From assembly GCA_002007465.1 (NCBI GenBank), contig LNAC01000857.1, positions 434,849 to 498,848 on the forward strand: 64,000 nucleotides of DNA, read 5' to 3'. Below are positions 24,236 to 34,683 of this stretch, piece after piece; the stretch's first letter is position 1, and each line of letters opens with the position of its first letter. The DNA is from Ailurus styani (lineage: Eukaryota; Chordata; Mammalia; Carnivora; Ailuridae). Position numbers and translations under genes: made by a program. Under the pieces are notes generated by a model. It saw nothing but the letters and a program-made list of their open reading frames with translations, ran no database searches and was not told the origin of the DNA.

Positions 24236-27200
24236 AACCTGGAAAAAATATAAGAATTCCTAGAAAAATAAAAACTACCAAAAATGAAACGGGAAAATAC
24301 AAAAAACTTGAAAATACCAATAACCACCAAAGACATTCTATAAGTAACCAAAAATCTCCCAACAAACATAAGATCAGGGCCAGATTGCTTCACAGATGAA
24401 TTCTATAAAAGACTTAAAGTACAGTTAACCCCTATAATTTTCAAACTATTTCAAAAAATAGAATAGGAAGGAAAAATACAAATGCATTCTATGAAGCCAG
24501 CATTACCCTGATACCAAAACCAGATAAAGAATTCACTAAGAAAGAAAACTACATGACAATACCCTTGATGAACATGGATGCAAAAATTCTCCACTAAATA
24601 CTGGCAAACCAAATCAAACATTATATTAATCATTCAACACAATTAAGTGGGTTTATTTCTGGCATGCAAGAGTGGTTCAATACTGGCAAATTGAAAACCA
24701 TAATACATCACATCTATGAAAGACAAGGTAGGAACCATATGCTCATTTCAGTAGATGCATTAAAAAAAAGCAATTGACAAAAGTGAACATCCATTTATGA
24801 TAAAAATCCTTAAAAAATTAAGATAAAGGGAACATACCTAAACATAATAAATGTCATATATGAAAAACCCACAGTTAAGTCATCTTCAATGTAGAAAAAC
24901 TGAGAAATTTTCCTCTATGTTCAAGAACAAGTCAGGGATGTCCACTGCTACAACTCTTACTAATCATTGTGTTGGAAGTACTAGCCACAGCAATCACACA
25001 ACACAAAGAAGTATAAGGCATCCAAACTGATGAGGAAGAATTCTACCTTTCACTGTTTGCAGATGACAGGATACTCTACAGAGAAAACACTAAAAACTCC
25101 ACCAAAACAATTGTAGAACTGATAAACCAATTTAGAAATGTTGCACGATAAGAATATCAATGTACAGAAATGTGTTGCATTTCTATACATCAATAATGAG
25201 AAAGCAGAAAGAGAAATCAATGAATCAATTACATTCACAATTGAATAAAAAATCACAAAATACCTAAGAATAAAACTAACCAAAGATGTAAAATATCTGC
25301 ACTCTGAAAACTATTTAAAAGACTGATGAAAACAATTGAAGAGTACAGTTTCCAAAGAAATGGAAAATTATTCCATGCTCATAGATACAAAGAACAAACA
25401 TTTAAAAAATATCTATCTTACTCAAAGAAAACTACACATTTAATGAAATACTTATCAAAATATCACCACCTTTTTTTGAAGACCTAGAACAGATAGTACT
25501 AAAATTTGTATGGAATCACAAAGACCAAAAATAGTCAAAGCAATATTGAAAAAGAAAGCAAAACTTCAGGCACCACAATTCTGGACTTCAACTTTTATTA
25601 CAAAACTGTTGTGATCAGGAGAGTATGTTACTGGCAGAAAAGTACACATAGAACAACAGAACAAAATAGAAAACTCAGAAATGAACCAACAACTAATGTG
25701 CAAAAAAACAGGAAAAAAATATCCAAAGGGAAAATGATAGCTTCCTCAACAAATGGAGCTGGGAAAAGTGGAGAGACACATGTAAAACAATAAAACTGTA
25801 CCACTTTCTTACACCACACAAAAAAATAAATTCAAAATGGATTGAAGACCTAAATGTGAGACCTGAAAGCATTAATCTGAGAAGAAAACACAGACAATAA
25901 CATCTTTGACATCGGCCATAGCAACTTATTTCTAGATATGTCTCCTAAGGAGGGAAACAAAAGCAAAAATAGACAATGGGGGCATCATCAAAATATATAT
26001 CTTCTGTACCAGTAAAGGAAAAAAATCAACAAAACTAAAATGTAACCTATGGAATAGAAGAAGATAATTGCAAATGACATATCCTGATAAACGTTTGGTA
26101 TTCAAAATATATAAAGAACTTATAAAACACAACACCCAAAAAAGAAATAAACCAGTTAAAAAATGGGTAGAGGACATGAATATACATTTTTCCAAAGAAA
26201 TCCAGATGGACAACAGACACATGAAAAGATGCTCAACATTGCTCATCATCAGGAAAATACAAATCAAAACTTCAATGAGATATCACCTCATACAAGTCAG
26301 AATGGCTATAATCAACAAAACAAGAACAAACAGGCAAAATAAAAAGGAACAATAGGTGTTGGCAAAGATATGGAGAAAGGGGAAACCTCCTTCAGAGCTG
26401 GTGGGAATGCAGCCATTCTGAAAAAGAGGGTGGAGATGCCTCAGAAAGTTGACAATAAAACTACCATGCTATCTAGCAATTGTACTCCTAGGTAATTACA
26501 CAAAGAAAACAACAATATTAATTTGCAGGGATATATGCACCCCAATGTTAATATCAACATTATCTATAATACTCAAATTATGGAAAGAGCCCAAATGTCT
26601 ATTGACAGGTGAATGGATAAAGAAAATGTAGTATATATACACAATGAAATATAACTCATCCATAAAAAAGAATATAATCTTGGCATTTATAATGACATGG
26701 ATGGACTTCAAGAGTATAATGTTAAGTGAAGTAAGTCATTCAGAGAAAGACAAATATATTATCTCACTCATGTGGAATTTAAGAAATAAAACATAAAATC
26801 ATAGGGCTAAAAACGAGAGAGGCAAAACAAGAACCAGCCTCCTAAGTATAGAGAACACATGGTTCCCAGAGGGGAGATGGGTGAACAGATGGGTTAAATA
26901 ACTGATGGGGATTACAGAGTATACTTGCTCTGATGAGTACCAGGTGTGTTTTTTTAAGATTTTATTTATTAATTTGACAGAGAGAGATTACAAGTAGGCA
27001 GAGGCAAGCAGAGAAAGAGGAGAAAGCAGGCTCCCCAATGAGCAGGGAGCCTGATGCGGGCCTTGATCCCAGGACCCTGAGATCATGACCTGAGCAGAAT
27101 GCAGAGGCTTTAACCCACTGAGCCACCCAGGTGCCCAGCACCAGGTGTTTTATGTAAGTGTTGAATCAATAAATTGTACAACTGAAACTAATATTACACT

Positions 27201-27238
27201 CTGGTCTAACTAACTGGAATTTGAATAAAAATTTTTAA
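24235..27238 (+). mobile_element. L1 copy D, plus strand, older, ORF2 part and 3'UTR
   Basis: The copy starts within ORF2 just upstream of the reverse transcriptase domain (NLPTNIRSGPD-like text near 24360). It runs through an FADD-type site degraded to FADDR near 25060, the C-terminal region and a 3'UTR. It ends with 'gaaactaatattacactctg' and an A-rich tail at about 27238. It is more diverged than copies J or Q, with many stops. A minus-strand SINE lies in its 3'UTR. Confidence 0.8.
26948..27136 (-). mobile_element. CAN-SINE, minus strand, in the 3'UTR of L1 copy D
   Basis: Reverse-complement SINE with T tail and a head ending in ccacccaggtgccc. A 12-base TSD (agtaccaggtgt versus agcaccaggtgt) is at 26936-26947 and 27137-27148. 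Confidence 0.92.
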
Positions 27239-27240
27239 AA

Positions 27241-27283
27241 AGCAAAAATGAACTATTGGGACTTGCACAAGATTAAAATCTTC
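27241..27283 (+). mobile_element. Short L1 ORF2 fragment
   Basis: Forty-three bases read as L1 ORF2 C-terminal sequence (AKMNYWDLHKIKIF). They directly abut the antisense HSP90 fragment. Confidence 0.6.
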
Positions 27284-27458
27284 TCTGTCAGGCTCTCATA
27301 GCAAATCTTGTCCAACACGTCAGAAGCCTTACCGATGAACTCCTAAAGGAAAATTTCCTTGTTGGAATAGAAGGTATTTACAACGAGGGACATGACTTGG
27401 GAAATTTCTGCCTGGAAGCCAAAAGTTTCCACCTCCTCCAGTTCATGGTGCACATACT
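27284..27458 (-). pseudogene. HSP90-beta (HSP90AB1-type) retrocopy fragment, N-terminal part only
   Basis: The minus strand encodes about 53 codons that align without gaps to the N-terminus of cytosolic HSP90-beta, from the VHH segment near residue 5 to YESLT near residue 58. Landmarks include [10 protein letters not shown] and [10 protein letters not shown]. The VHH start and the GKASD segment (NASD in the beta form) favour the beta form over the alpha form. HSP90 is an ATP-dependent chaperone; this piece covers only the first strand and helices of its ATPase domain. A TAG stop replaces an arginine codon just after KEIFL, and about a quarter of the residues differ. No intron is present although the parent gene has introns, so this is a retrocopy. 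It has no 3' part and no poly(A). The sequence at 27459-27566 is unassigned. Confidence 0.85.
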
Positions 27459-27566
27459 TGGACAGCGTAAAGGAGAAGCAATGAAGCATTACAGACCACA
27501 GTGGGCATGGACTGTTTCCAGTTCAGATTCCCCAACAAGGCTGCATGGGGGTGACTCTAGAGCTGT
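27459..27566. other. Unassigned spacer beside HSP90 fragment
   Basis: This 108-base stretch lies between the HSP90-like codons and the start of L1 copy G. It may be the retrocopy's 5'UTR or unrelated DNA; I cannot tell which. Confidence 0.4.
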
Positions 27567-29221
27567 ATGTTTTCTTTGGAAAAATGTGTATTCCTGTCTG
27601 ACTACTTTTTAATTGGACAGTTTTTAGGGTGTTGCTTTTATAAGCTCTTTATATTTTTTGATGCTAACATTTTATTGAATGGGTCATTTTCAAATATATT
27701 CTCCAGTAGGTTGCCTTTTAGTTTTGTTGATTTTCTCCTTCACTATGCAGAAGCTTTTTACTTTGATATAGTGACAGTGGTTTATTTTGCTTTTGTTTCC
27801 CTTGCCTCAGGAACATATCTAGTAAGAAGTTACTATGGCTCATGTCAAAGATGTTACTGCCTGTGTTCTTTTCTAGGATTTTTATACTTTCATGTTTCAC
27901 ATTTAAGTGTTTGATCCATTTTGAATTTATTTTAGTGTTTAGTATAAGAAAGTGATCCAGTTTCATTACTTTACGTGAATGTTGTCCAGTTTCCCCATTA
28001 TTTGTTAAAGAAACTGTCTTTTTTTCATTGGCTATTCTTTCCTGCTTTGTCAAAGATTAGTTGACCATAGAGTTGTGGGTTCATTTCTGGGTATGTTATT
28101 CTGTTGCACTGATCTACATGTCTATTTTTGTGCCGGCACCATACTGTTCTGATTACAATAGCTTTATAATATATCTTGAAGTTCAGAATTGTAATGCCTC
28201 CATCTTTTCTTTCCTTTGTCACAATTACTTTGGCTTTTCAGGGTCTCTGTGGTACCACACAAATTTTAGAATTGTTTGTTCTAGCTCTGTAAAAAGTGCT
28301 GTTGGCATTTTGTTAGGGGTTGCATTAAATGTGGGTAGTATTGGCATTATGAAAATATTTATTCTCCCAATAAATGAACATGGAATATCTTTCCATTTAT
28401 TTGTCTCAGCTTTGACTCCTTTCATCAGTGTTTTATAGTTTTCAGAGTACAGGTCCTTTACCTCTTTGGTTAGATTTATTCCTAGATATCTTATGAGTAT
28501 TGGTGCAATGATAAATGGTATTGATTCCTTGAGTTCTTTTTCTGCTGCTTGGTGTATATAAATGCAACAGATTTTTGTATGCTGATTTTGTAACTTGTGA
28601 CTTAACTGAATTTTTTTATAAGTTCCAGCAGATTTTTTTGTAGTCTTTCAGGTCTTGCATATATAGAATCATATCATTTGCAAATAGTGAAAGTTTTACT
28701 TCTTCTTTATCAATTTGGGCGCCTTTAATTTCTTTGTGTTGGCTGATTGCTGTGGCTAGAACTTCCACTACTATGATAAATAACACTGGTGAGAGTGCGT
28801 ATCCCTGTCTTGTTCCTGAGTGTAGGCGAAAAGCTCTCAGTTTTTCCCCATTAAAAATTATGTTAGCTGTGGATTTTTCATAGATGGCCTTTATGATGCT
28901 GAAGTATGTTCCCTCTAAACAGAGTCTGCTGTGAGGGTTTTACTGTGAAAAGAAGTTGTACTTTGTCAAATGCTTTTTCTGCATCTATTGAAATGATCAT
29001 ATAGTTCTTCTGCTTTATTTTATTAATGTGATGTATCATATTGACAGATTTGTGAATATTTAACCACATTTTTAACCAAGAAATAAATTCCACCAGATCA
29101 TGATGAATGATTTATTTAAATGTATCTTTGGGTTCATTTTGCTAATATTCTTCTGAGGATTTTTACATCTATAATTATCAGAGTTATTATCCTGTAGTTA
29201 TCTTATTTTGTGGTATCCTTT

Positions 29222-29733
29222 TTTTAATTTTTTAAATTTCTTTTTATTATTTTTTCAGTGATCCAAGATTCGTTGTTTATGCACCACACCCAGTGTTCTT
29301 TGCCTCCTTAATACCCACCACCAGGCTCACCCATCTCCCCTCTCCCCTCCCCTCCATAACCCTCAGCTTGTTTCTCAGAATCCACAGTCTCTCATGGTTC
29401 ATCTCCCCTTCTGATTTACCCCAATTCACTTTTTCTTTCCTTCCCCTAGAGTCCTCCATTTTATTCCTTATGTTCTACAAGGAAGTGAAACCATATGATA
29501 ATTGACTTTCTGTGCTCAACTTATTTCACTCAGCACAATCTCCTCCAGACCCGTCCAGGTTGATACAAAAGTTGGGTATTCATCCTTTCTGATGGCTGAG
29601 TAATATTCCATTGTATATATGGACCACATCTTCTTTATCCATTCATATGTTGAAGGACATCTGGGCTCTTTCCACAGTTTGGTGATTGTGGACATTGCTT
29701 CTATGAACATTGGGGTACATATGGCCCTTCTTT
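29222..29733 (-). mobile_element. 5'-truncated L1 3'UTR nested in copy G
   Basis: A T-rich tail followed by cagtgatccaagattcgttg and typical L1 3'UTR text. It is bounded by a perfect 21-base TSD at 29201-29221 and 29734-29754 (starting tcttattttgtgg). Confidence 0.94.
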
Positions 29734-30268
29734 TCTTATTTTGTGGTATCCTTTATCTGATTTTGGTATCAGGATAATCCTGTACTCATAGAATGAATTT
29801 GTAAATTTTCTTTTTTATTCTGTTTTTTTTTAATAATTTGAGAATAGGTAATAAATCACCTTAAATTTTAGGTAGAATTCTCCTGTGCAGCCATCAGATA
29901 CTTTCATTTATTTGAGATTTTTAATTACAGATTCAAGTTTCTTGCTAGTTATTGATCTACTCAAGTTTTCTATTGCCTCCTCTTTCAGTTCTGGTAGCTT
30001 ATATGTTTCTAGGAATTTATCCATTTCTTCCAGGTTTTCCAATTTTTTGGGATATAATTTTTTTAATATTCTCTTACCTTTGTATTTCTGTGGTGTTGGT
30101 TGTTATTTCTCCTCTTTCATTTCTGATTTTATTTATTTGAAAACTTTCTTTTTTTTCTGATAAGTCTGGATTAAAGTTTATCAAACTTATTACATTTTTC
30201 AAAGAACCAGCTCCTGGATTCAATGGTCTGTTCTGTTTTTCATTTGTTTGTTTGTTTGTTTCTGTTCT

Positions 30269-30357
30269 TTTTTTTTCAGTGATCCAAGATTCATTGTTCA
30301 TGCACCACACCCAGTGCTCCATGCAATACACACCCACCTTAATACCCACCACCAGGT
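30269..30357 (-). mobile_element. Very short 5'-truncated L1 3' end nested in copy G
   Basis: Only about 89 bases of L1 3' end (T-run, then cagtgatccaagattcattg and the 'caccacacccagtgctccat' block) were inserted. A perfect 15-base TSD (gtttgtttctgttct) is at 30254-30268 and 30358-30372. It belongs to the same 3'-end lineage as the 29222 insertion. Confidence 0.92.
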
Positions 30358-30570
30358 GTTTGTTTCTGTTCTAACCTTTTTTTGTTTCCTTCCTTCTTCA
30401 GGCATTCTTCCTAGACATTATTTGTTGTTCTTTTATTGTTCATTTAGGTGTAAGGTTAGGTTCCTTATTTGAGGTTTTTCATTATTCTTATAATAGGTCT
30501 GTATGCTATATACTTCCCTCTTTACTTCCCTCTTATTTTTTTTTATACTTCCCTCTTTAAAATGCTGTTC

Positions 30571-30770
30571 CTGGGGTGTCAGGGTGGTTTAGTTGGTTAA
30601 GTGTCCTACTCCATTTCAGCTCAGGTCAGTGTCAGAGTCATGAAATCAAACCCTAAGATCTGCTCCTCACTCAGCAGGGAGTGTGCTTGAGATTCTGCCC
30701 TGTTCACCTCCCCGGACTAACACTCTCTCCCTCTCGCTTTCTTTCTCTAAAATGTATAAGTAAATATTTT
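30571..30770 (+). mobile_element. Old, diverged CAN-SINE
   Basis: The head (ctggggtgtcagggtggttt), the 'cagctcaggtcagtgtcaga' block and a CTCTCTCC-rich segment match an ancestral caniform SINE with many substitutions. A weak TSD (aatgctgttc versus aatgatttttc) flanks it within L1 copy G. Confidence 0.78.
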
Positions 30771-30845
30771 AATGATTTTTCAGCATCCCATAGATTGTGG
30801 ACCACTTGTATTCATTTTCATTTGTTTCCATGTGTTTTTAAATAT

Positions 30846-31125
30846 TTTTTTATTATTTTTAAATTTTAAAAAAATTATTTTATTACAAATTTCCATTCCT
30901 GAGGTACTTCTTGTGTACTTGACATTTCAAACAGGCAAAGCAGTGTTAGGGCCATTTCTCCAAGAACACCTGCAAATATGGAAACTAAATTTTAAAGAGG
31001 TGTGGGGCATTTAACCTCTCATTGTATAAACCTCACCTGGCAACCAGGAGAATAAAAGTTTATCAACAACCAAACCCTACCTGGATTTACCAAGAAATCA
31101 ATACTCCAGGTTCTAGAAGGAAATC
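30846..31125. other. Unassigned sequence between L1 copies G and H
   Basis: About 280 bases with an A/T-rich left part and no L1 or SINE similarity that I recognise. It may be the pre-insertion host sequence. Confidence 0.45.
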
Positions 31126-32353
31126 TATTTTTTTATGTTCAATTAGCCAACATATAGTAAATCATTACGTTTTGACATACTGTTCAATGATTCATTAGTT
31201 GCATATAACAGCCTGTGCTCATTACAACACAAGCACTACTTAATACCCAAACACCAGGTTACCTCATCCCCACAACCCCTCCCTTCTGTAACCCTCAGTT
31301 TGGTTCACAGAGTCTAGAGTCTCTCATGATTCATCTCCCTCTCTGATTTCTTTCCATTCAGTTTTGCCTCCCTTCCCCTATGATCCTCTCCACTATTCAT
31401 TATATTCTACATGTGAATGAAACTATATGATAATTGCCTTTTTCAGATTGACTTATTTCATGTAGTATAATTGCCTCAATTTCCATCCATGTTAATGCAA
31501 ATGGTAGGTATTGGTTCTTTCAGATGGCTGAGTAATGTCCCCTTGTATACATGGACCACATCTTCTTTATCCATTCATCTGTTGAAGAACATTCCAGGTC
31601 CTTCCACATTTTGGTTATTGTGGACATTGCTGCTATGAACACTGGGGGTTCAAGTGCACCTTCTTTCACATCTGTATCTTTGGGGCAAATACAAAGTAGT
31701 GCCATTGCTGGGACATACAGTAGCTGTATTTTTAACTTTTTGAGGAACCTCCATACTATTTTCCAGAGTGCCTGTAACAACTTGCATCCTCACCAACAGT
31801 GTAAGAGGATTCCCTTTATTCCATATCTATGCCAACATTTGTGTTTTCCCATTTTGTTAGTTCTTGCCATTCTAATTGGTGTAAGGTGATATCTCATTGT
31901 GGTTTCATTTGTATTTCCCTAATGGCTAGTGATGTTGAAATTTTTTTTCTTGTGTCTGTAGCCATTTGTACATCTTCTTTCAAGAAGTGACTGTTCATGT
32001 CTTCTGACCCTTCCTTAACCGGATTATTTGTGTTTTGGGTGTTGAGTTTGATAGGTTCTTTGTACATCATGGATACCAGCCCTTCAATTGTAATGTCATT
32101 TGAAAATACCTTACCCATTCTTGAGGTTTTTTTCTTAATTTGGTTGACTTTTTCCTTTGCTGTGCAGAAGCTTTTTATTTGATGAAACCCAAAAGTTCAT
32201 TTCTGTTTTTGTTTCCCTTACCTTTGGAGATGTGCCTTGAAAGAAGTTGCTCTTAATATATGAAATGTATTCCATTTTCAGTTTGATGACTATTTTTTTC
32301 AGTGGATTATCTTATCCAGTTGAAATGTTTATTATCTTTCATTGGCTAATTTT

Positions 32354-32589
32354 TTTTTATTTTTTTAATTCTTTGCCCCAGGGGTACAGGTCTGTGAATC
32401 ATCTGGCTTACAACTTTCACAGCATTTACCAAAGCACAAACCCTCCCCAATGTCCATAACCCATCCACCCTATCCCTACCCTCCCACCCCCCAGTAACCC
32501 TCAGTTTGTTTTGTGAGATTAGGAGTCTCTTATGGTTTGTCTCCTTCCNCTTCTTATGGTTTGTCTCCTTCCCCATCAAGATGATTGCA
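32354..32589 (-). mobile_element. Young 5'-truncated L1 3' end nested in the composite insertion
   Basis: A T-rich tail, then 'ggggtacaggtctgtgaatc' and the same 3'UTR text as at 16868. The recognisable L1 text ends near 32577. A short TSD (ctaatttt) is possible but not certain. The copy contains a 20-base local repeat on either side of an N at 32549. Confidence 0.82.
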
Positions 32590-32712
32590 CTAATTTTCTG
32601 TTTCTGCCACTAAAATGCATGAAAAATAGTGGAATTTACAACATCATCATAAAGATGTCTGGTATTTAACAAGCACAATTTTCAATATAAACTGAGGTTT
32701 TAAATCTCCTCC

Positions 32713-32925
32713 AGGGGGCGCCTGGGTGGCTCAGTGGGTTAAAGCCTCTGCTTTCGGCCCAGGTCATGATCTCAGGGTCCTGGGATCGAGGCCCGCGTCG
32801 GGCTCTCNNNNNNNNNNNNNNNNNNNNNNNNNNNNNNNNNNNNNNNNNNNNNNNNNNNNNNNNNNNNNNNNNNNNNNNNNNNNNNNNNNNNNNNNNNAAT
32901 TAAAAAAAAAAAAAAAAAAAAAAAA
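32713..32925 (+). mobile_element. Young CAN-SINE containing an assembly gap
   Basis: The SINE head is intact up to gggctctc, then 90 N follow, then the A-tail. A 12-base TSD (taaatctcctcc) is at 32701-32712 and 32926-32937. The total length (213) matches the complete SINE at 8581, so the gap size seems right. Confidence 0.9.
32808..32897. other. Assembly gap (90 N)
   Basis: Run of 90 undetermined bases inside a young SINE. Single N bases also occur at 1236 and 32549. Confidence 1.
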
Positions 32926-33163
32926 TAAATCTCCTCCGGGAAATATCACAGGGTGGTCCTCTGTGGGACAGTAACACCCAATCTGCCCAAGGAACAATAG
33001 GTGCCGTGTCACCATTACTTTTTCAAAGGACTATGAAATCAGTAAAATTAAATGTCAGGGATTTGAAACCAATTGAACAATAAACTTAAAAAAATACTAG
33101 CTTTGCCACATTGTTATTAGATCTGCAGAGATAAAAAAATCCAATTTAAAAAATATTTACTGA

Positions 33164-33406
33164 GGGGGTACCTGGGTGGCCTCAGTTAAGCGACTGACTC
33201 TTGGTTTTGGCTCAGGTCATGATCTCAGGGTCATGGGATCAAGTTCTGTGTCAGGCTCTGTGCTCAACCCAACACAGAGACTGCTTGGGATTCTTTCCCT
33301 CCTCCTCTCCCTCCCCTTTGCCGTCCCCCAACACTTGCATGCACTTGAGTGTGAGTTCTCTTGTGCTCTCTCTCAAATAAATAAAATCTTTTAAAAATAA
33401 AAAAAA
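33164..33406 (+). mobile_element. Old CAN-SINE forming the 3' end of the composite insertion
   Basis: The head gggggtacctgggtggcctc, then 'ttggttttggctcaggtcat' and a tail ending in AAATAAATAAAATC plus A/G-rich bases, mark an older SINE subfamily. The right TSD of the composite insertion directly follows its tail. Confidence 0.88.
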
Positions 33407-34249
33407 GAAAGAAGTTGCTCTGGCTAATGTCAAAGAGATTACTGCCTATCATTTCCTCTAGGATTTTGATGGATTCTTGTATCACATTGAGGTCTTTCAT
33501 CTGTTTTGAGTTTATCTTTCTGTCTGCTGTAAGAGAATTGTCCAGTTTCATTTTTCTGCATGTAGCTGTCCAAATTTCCCAGCACAATTTGATGCAGAGA
33601 CTGTCCTTCTTTCACTGGATATTCTTTCCTGCTTTATCGAAGATTATTTGACCATTGAGTTGAGGGTCCATTTCTGAGCTCTCTGTTCTGTTCCATTGAT
33701 CTATGTGTCTGTTTTTGTGCTAGTACCATTCTGTCTTGTTTATTACAGCTTTGTAATATAGGTTGAAGTTAGGCATTGTGATACCCCAGCTTTTATTTTC
33801 TTTTTCAACATTCCTCCGGGTATTCAGGGTTTTTTCTGGTTCTGTACAAATTTTAGGATTGTTTATTCCAGCTCTGTGAAAAATGCCGATGGTATTTTGA
33901 TAGGGATTGCATTGAATGTGTAGACTGCTCTGGGTAGCATAGACATTTTAACGATATTTATTCTTCCAGTCGATAAGGATGGAATTTTTTTCCATTTCTT
34001 TGTGTCTTCCTCAATTTGTTTCATAAGTGTTCTGTAGTTGTTAGAGTACAATTTTTTACCTCCTTGGTTAGCATATTCTTAGATATCTTATGGTTTTTAG
34101 TTCCAGGTTTCATTTGACACCCGGTTTTGTAATAAATATTTCTCCATCCCCTCACTTTCAATCTGTAGGAGTCTTTAAGTCTAAAATGAGTCTCTTGTGC
34201 GCAGCATAGAGATGGGTATTGTTCTTTATCCATGCTATCAACCTATGTC

Positions 34250-34492
34250 GTTTTTTTATTTTATCTAATTAGACAACATATACTACATCTCTAGTTTTTG
34301 ATATGGTGTTTAATGATTCATTCGTTCCATGTAACACACACTGCTCATCACAACACTTCCCCTCCTTAATACGTATCACCCAAAATGCCTGAATTCAAGC
34401 TATATTATAAAACTGTGATCCTTGAGACAGAATGGTATTGGCACAAAAACAGACATTTAGATAAATGAGATGGATTGAATCCAGAAATGGAT
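34250..34492 (-). mobile_element. Twin-primed L1 insertion with 5' inversion, nested in copy H
   Basis: Bases 34250-34384 are an L1 3' end on the minus strand (T-run then ctaattagacaacatatact text). Bases 34385-34492 are L1 ORF2 sequence on the plus strand (containing 'tggtattggcacaaaaacag'). The whole unit is bounded by a 12-base TSD (tcaacctatgtc) at 34238-34249 and 34493-34504. Such inverted 5' ends are the known product of twin priming. Confidence 0.88.
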
Positions 34493-34683
34493 TCAACCTA
34501 TGTCATTTGATTGAATCATGTAGTCAATTTACACTTACAGGAATTGTTGGTAGATATATATTTGTTGCCATTTTATTACCCGTTTTTGATGATTTCTGGA
34601 GCTTTCTTTTTGGATCTTTTCTTATCTTTCCTAATTTCATGTTTTGCTGATTTTCTTTATTTTTATATGTGGATTTCTATTCT

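Larger units (their letters stand above)
27567..30845 (-). mobile_element. L1 copy G, minus strand, older
   Basis: On the minus strand this is ORF2 from the endonuclease region (near 30845) to the C-terminus (near 27567). Recognisable blocks include the NWGNWTTF-like pre-C-terminal text near 27990 and the reverse transcriptase active-site region near 28680 (FANDMI-like). It is interrupted by two younger 5'-truncated L1 3' ends (29222-29733 and 30269-30357) and an old SINE (30571-30770). Many stops are present. Confidence 0.82.
32254..33406 (+). mobile_element. Composite TSD-bounded insertion ending in an old SINE
   Basis: Copy H is interrupted by 1153 bases flanked by a perfect 15-base TSD (gaaagaagttgctct) at 32239-32253 and 33407-33421. 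The right end is an old SINE with A-rich tail (33164-33406). The left end is not a SINE but unique sequence, about 450 bases in total once the nested L1 3' end (about 32354-32589) and the young SINE with N gap (32713-32925) are subtracted. This looks like retrotransposition of an RNA that began upstream of a SINE and was primed from its A-tail. Confidence 0.75.
31126..34683 (-). mobile_element. L1 copy H, minus strand, host of two nested insertions
   Basis: On the minus strand this runs from the region just upstream of ORF2 (34505-34683) and the endonuclease N-terminus (34080-34230, SYRLKVRGWRNIYY-like) to ORF2 C-terminus and 3'UTR ending at a T-run near 31130. An internal deletion near 34080 removes most of the endonuclease-to-palm region. 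A 1.15-kb composite insertion (32254-33406) and a twin-primed L1 (34250-34492) interrupt it. Confidence 0.82.
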
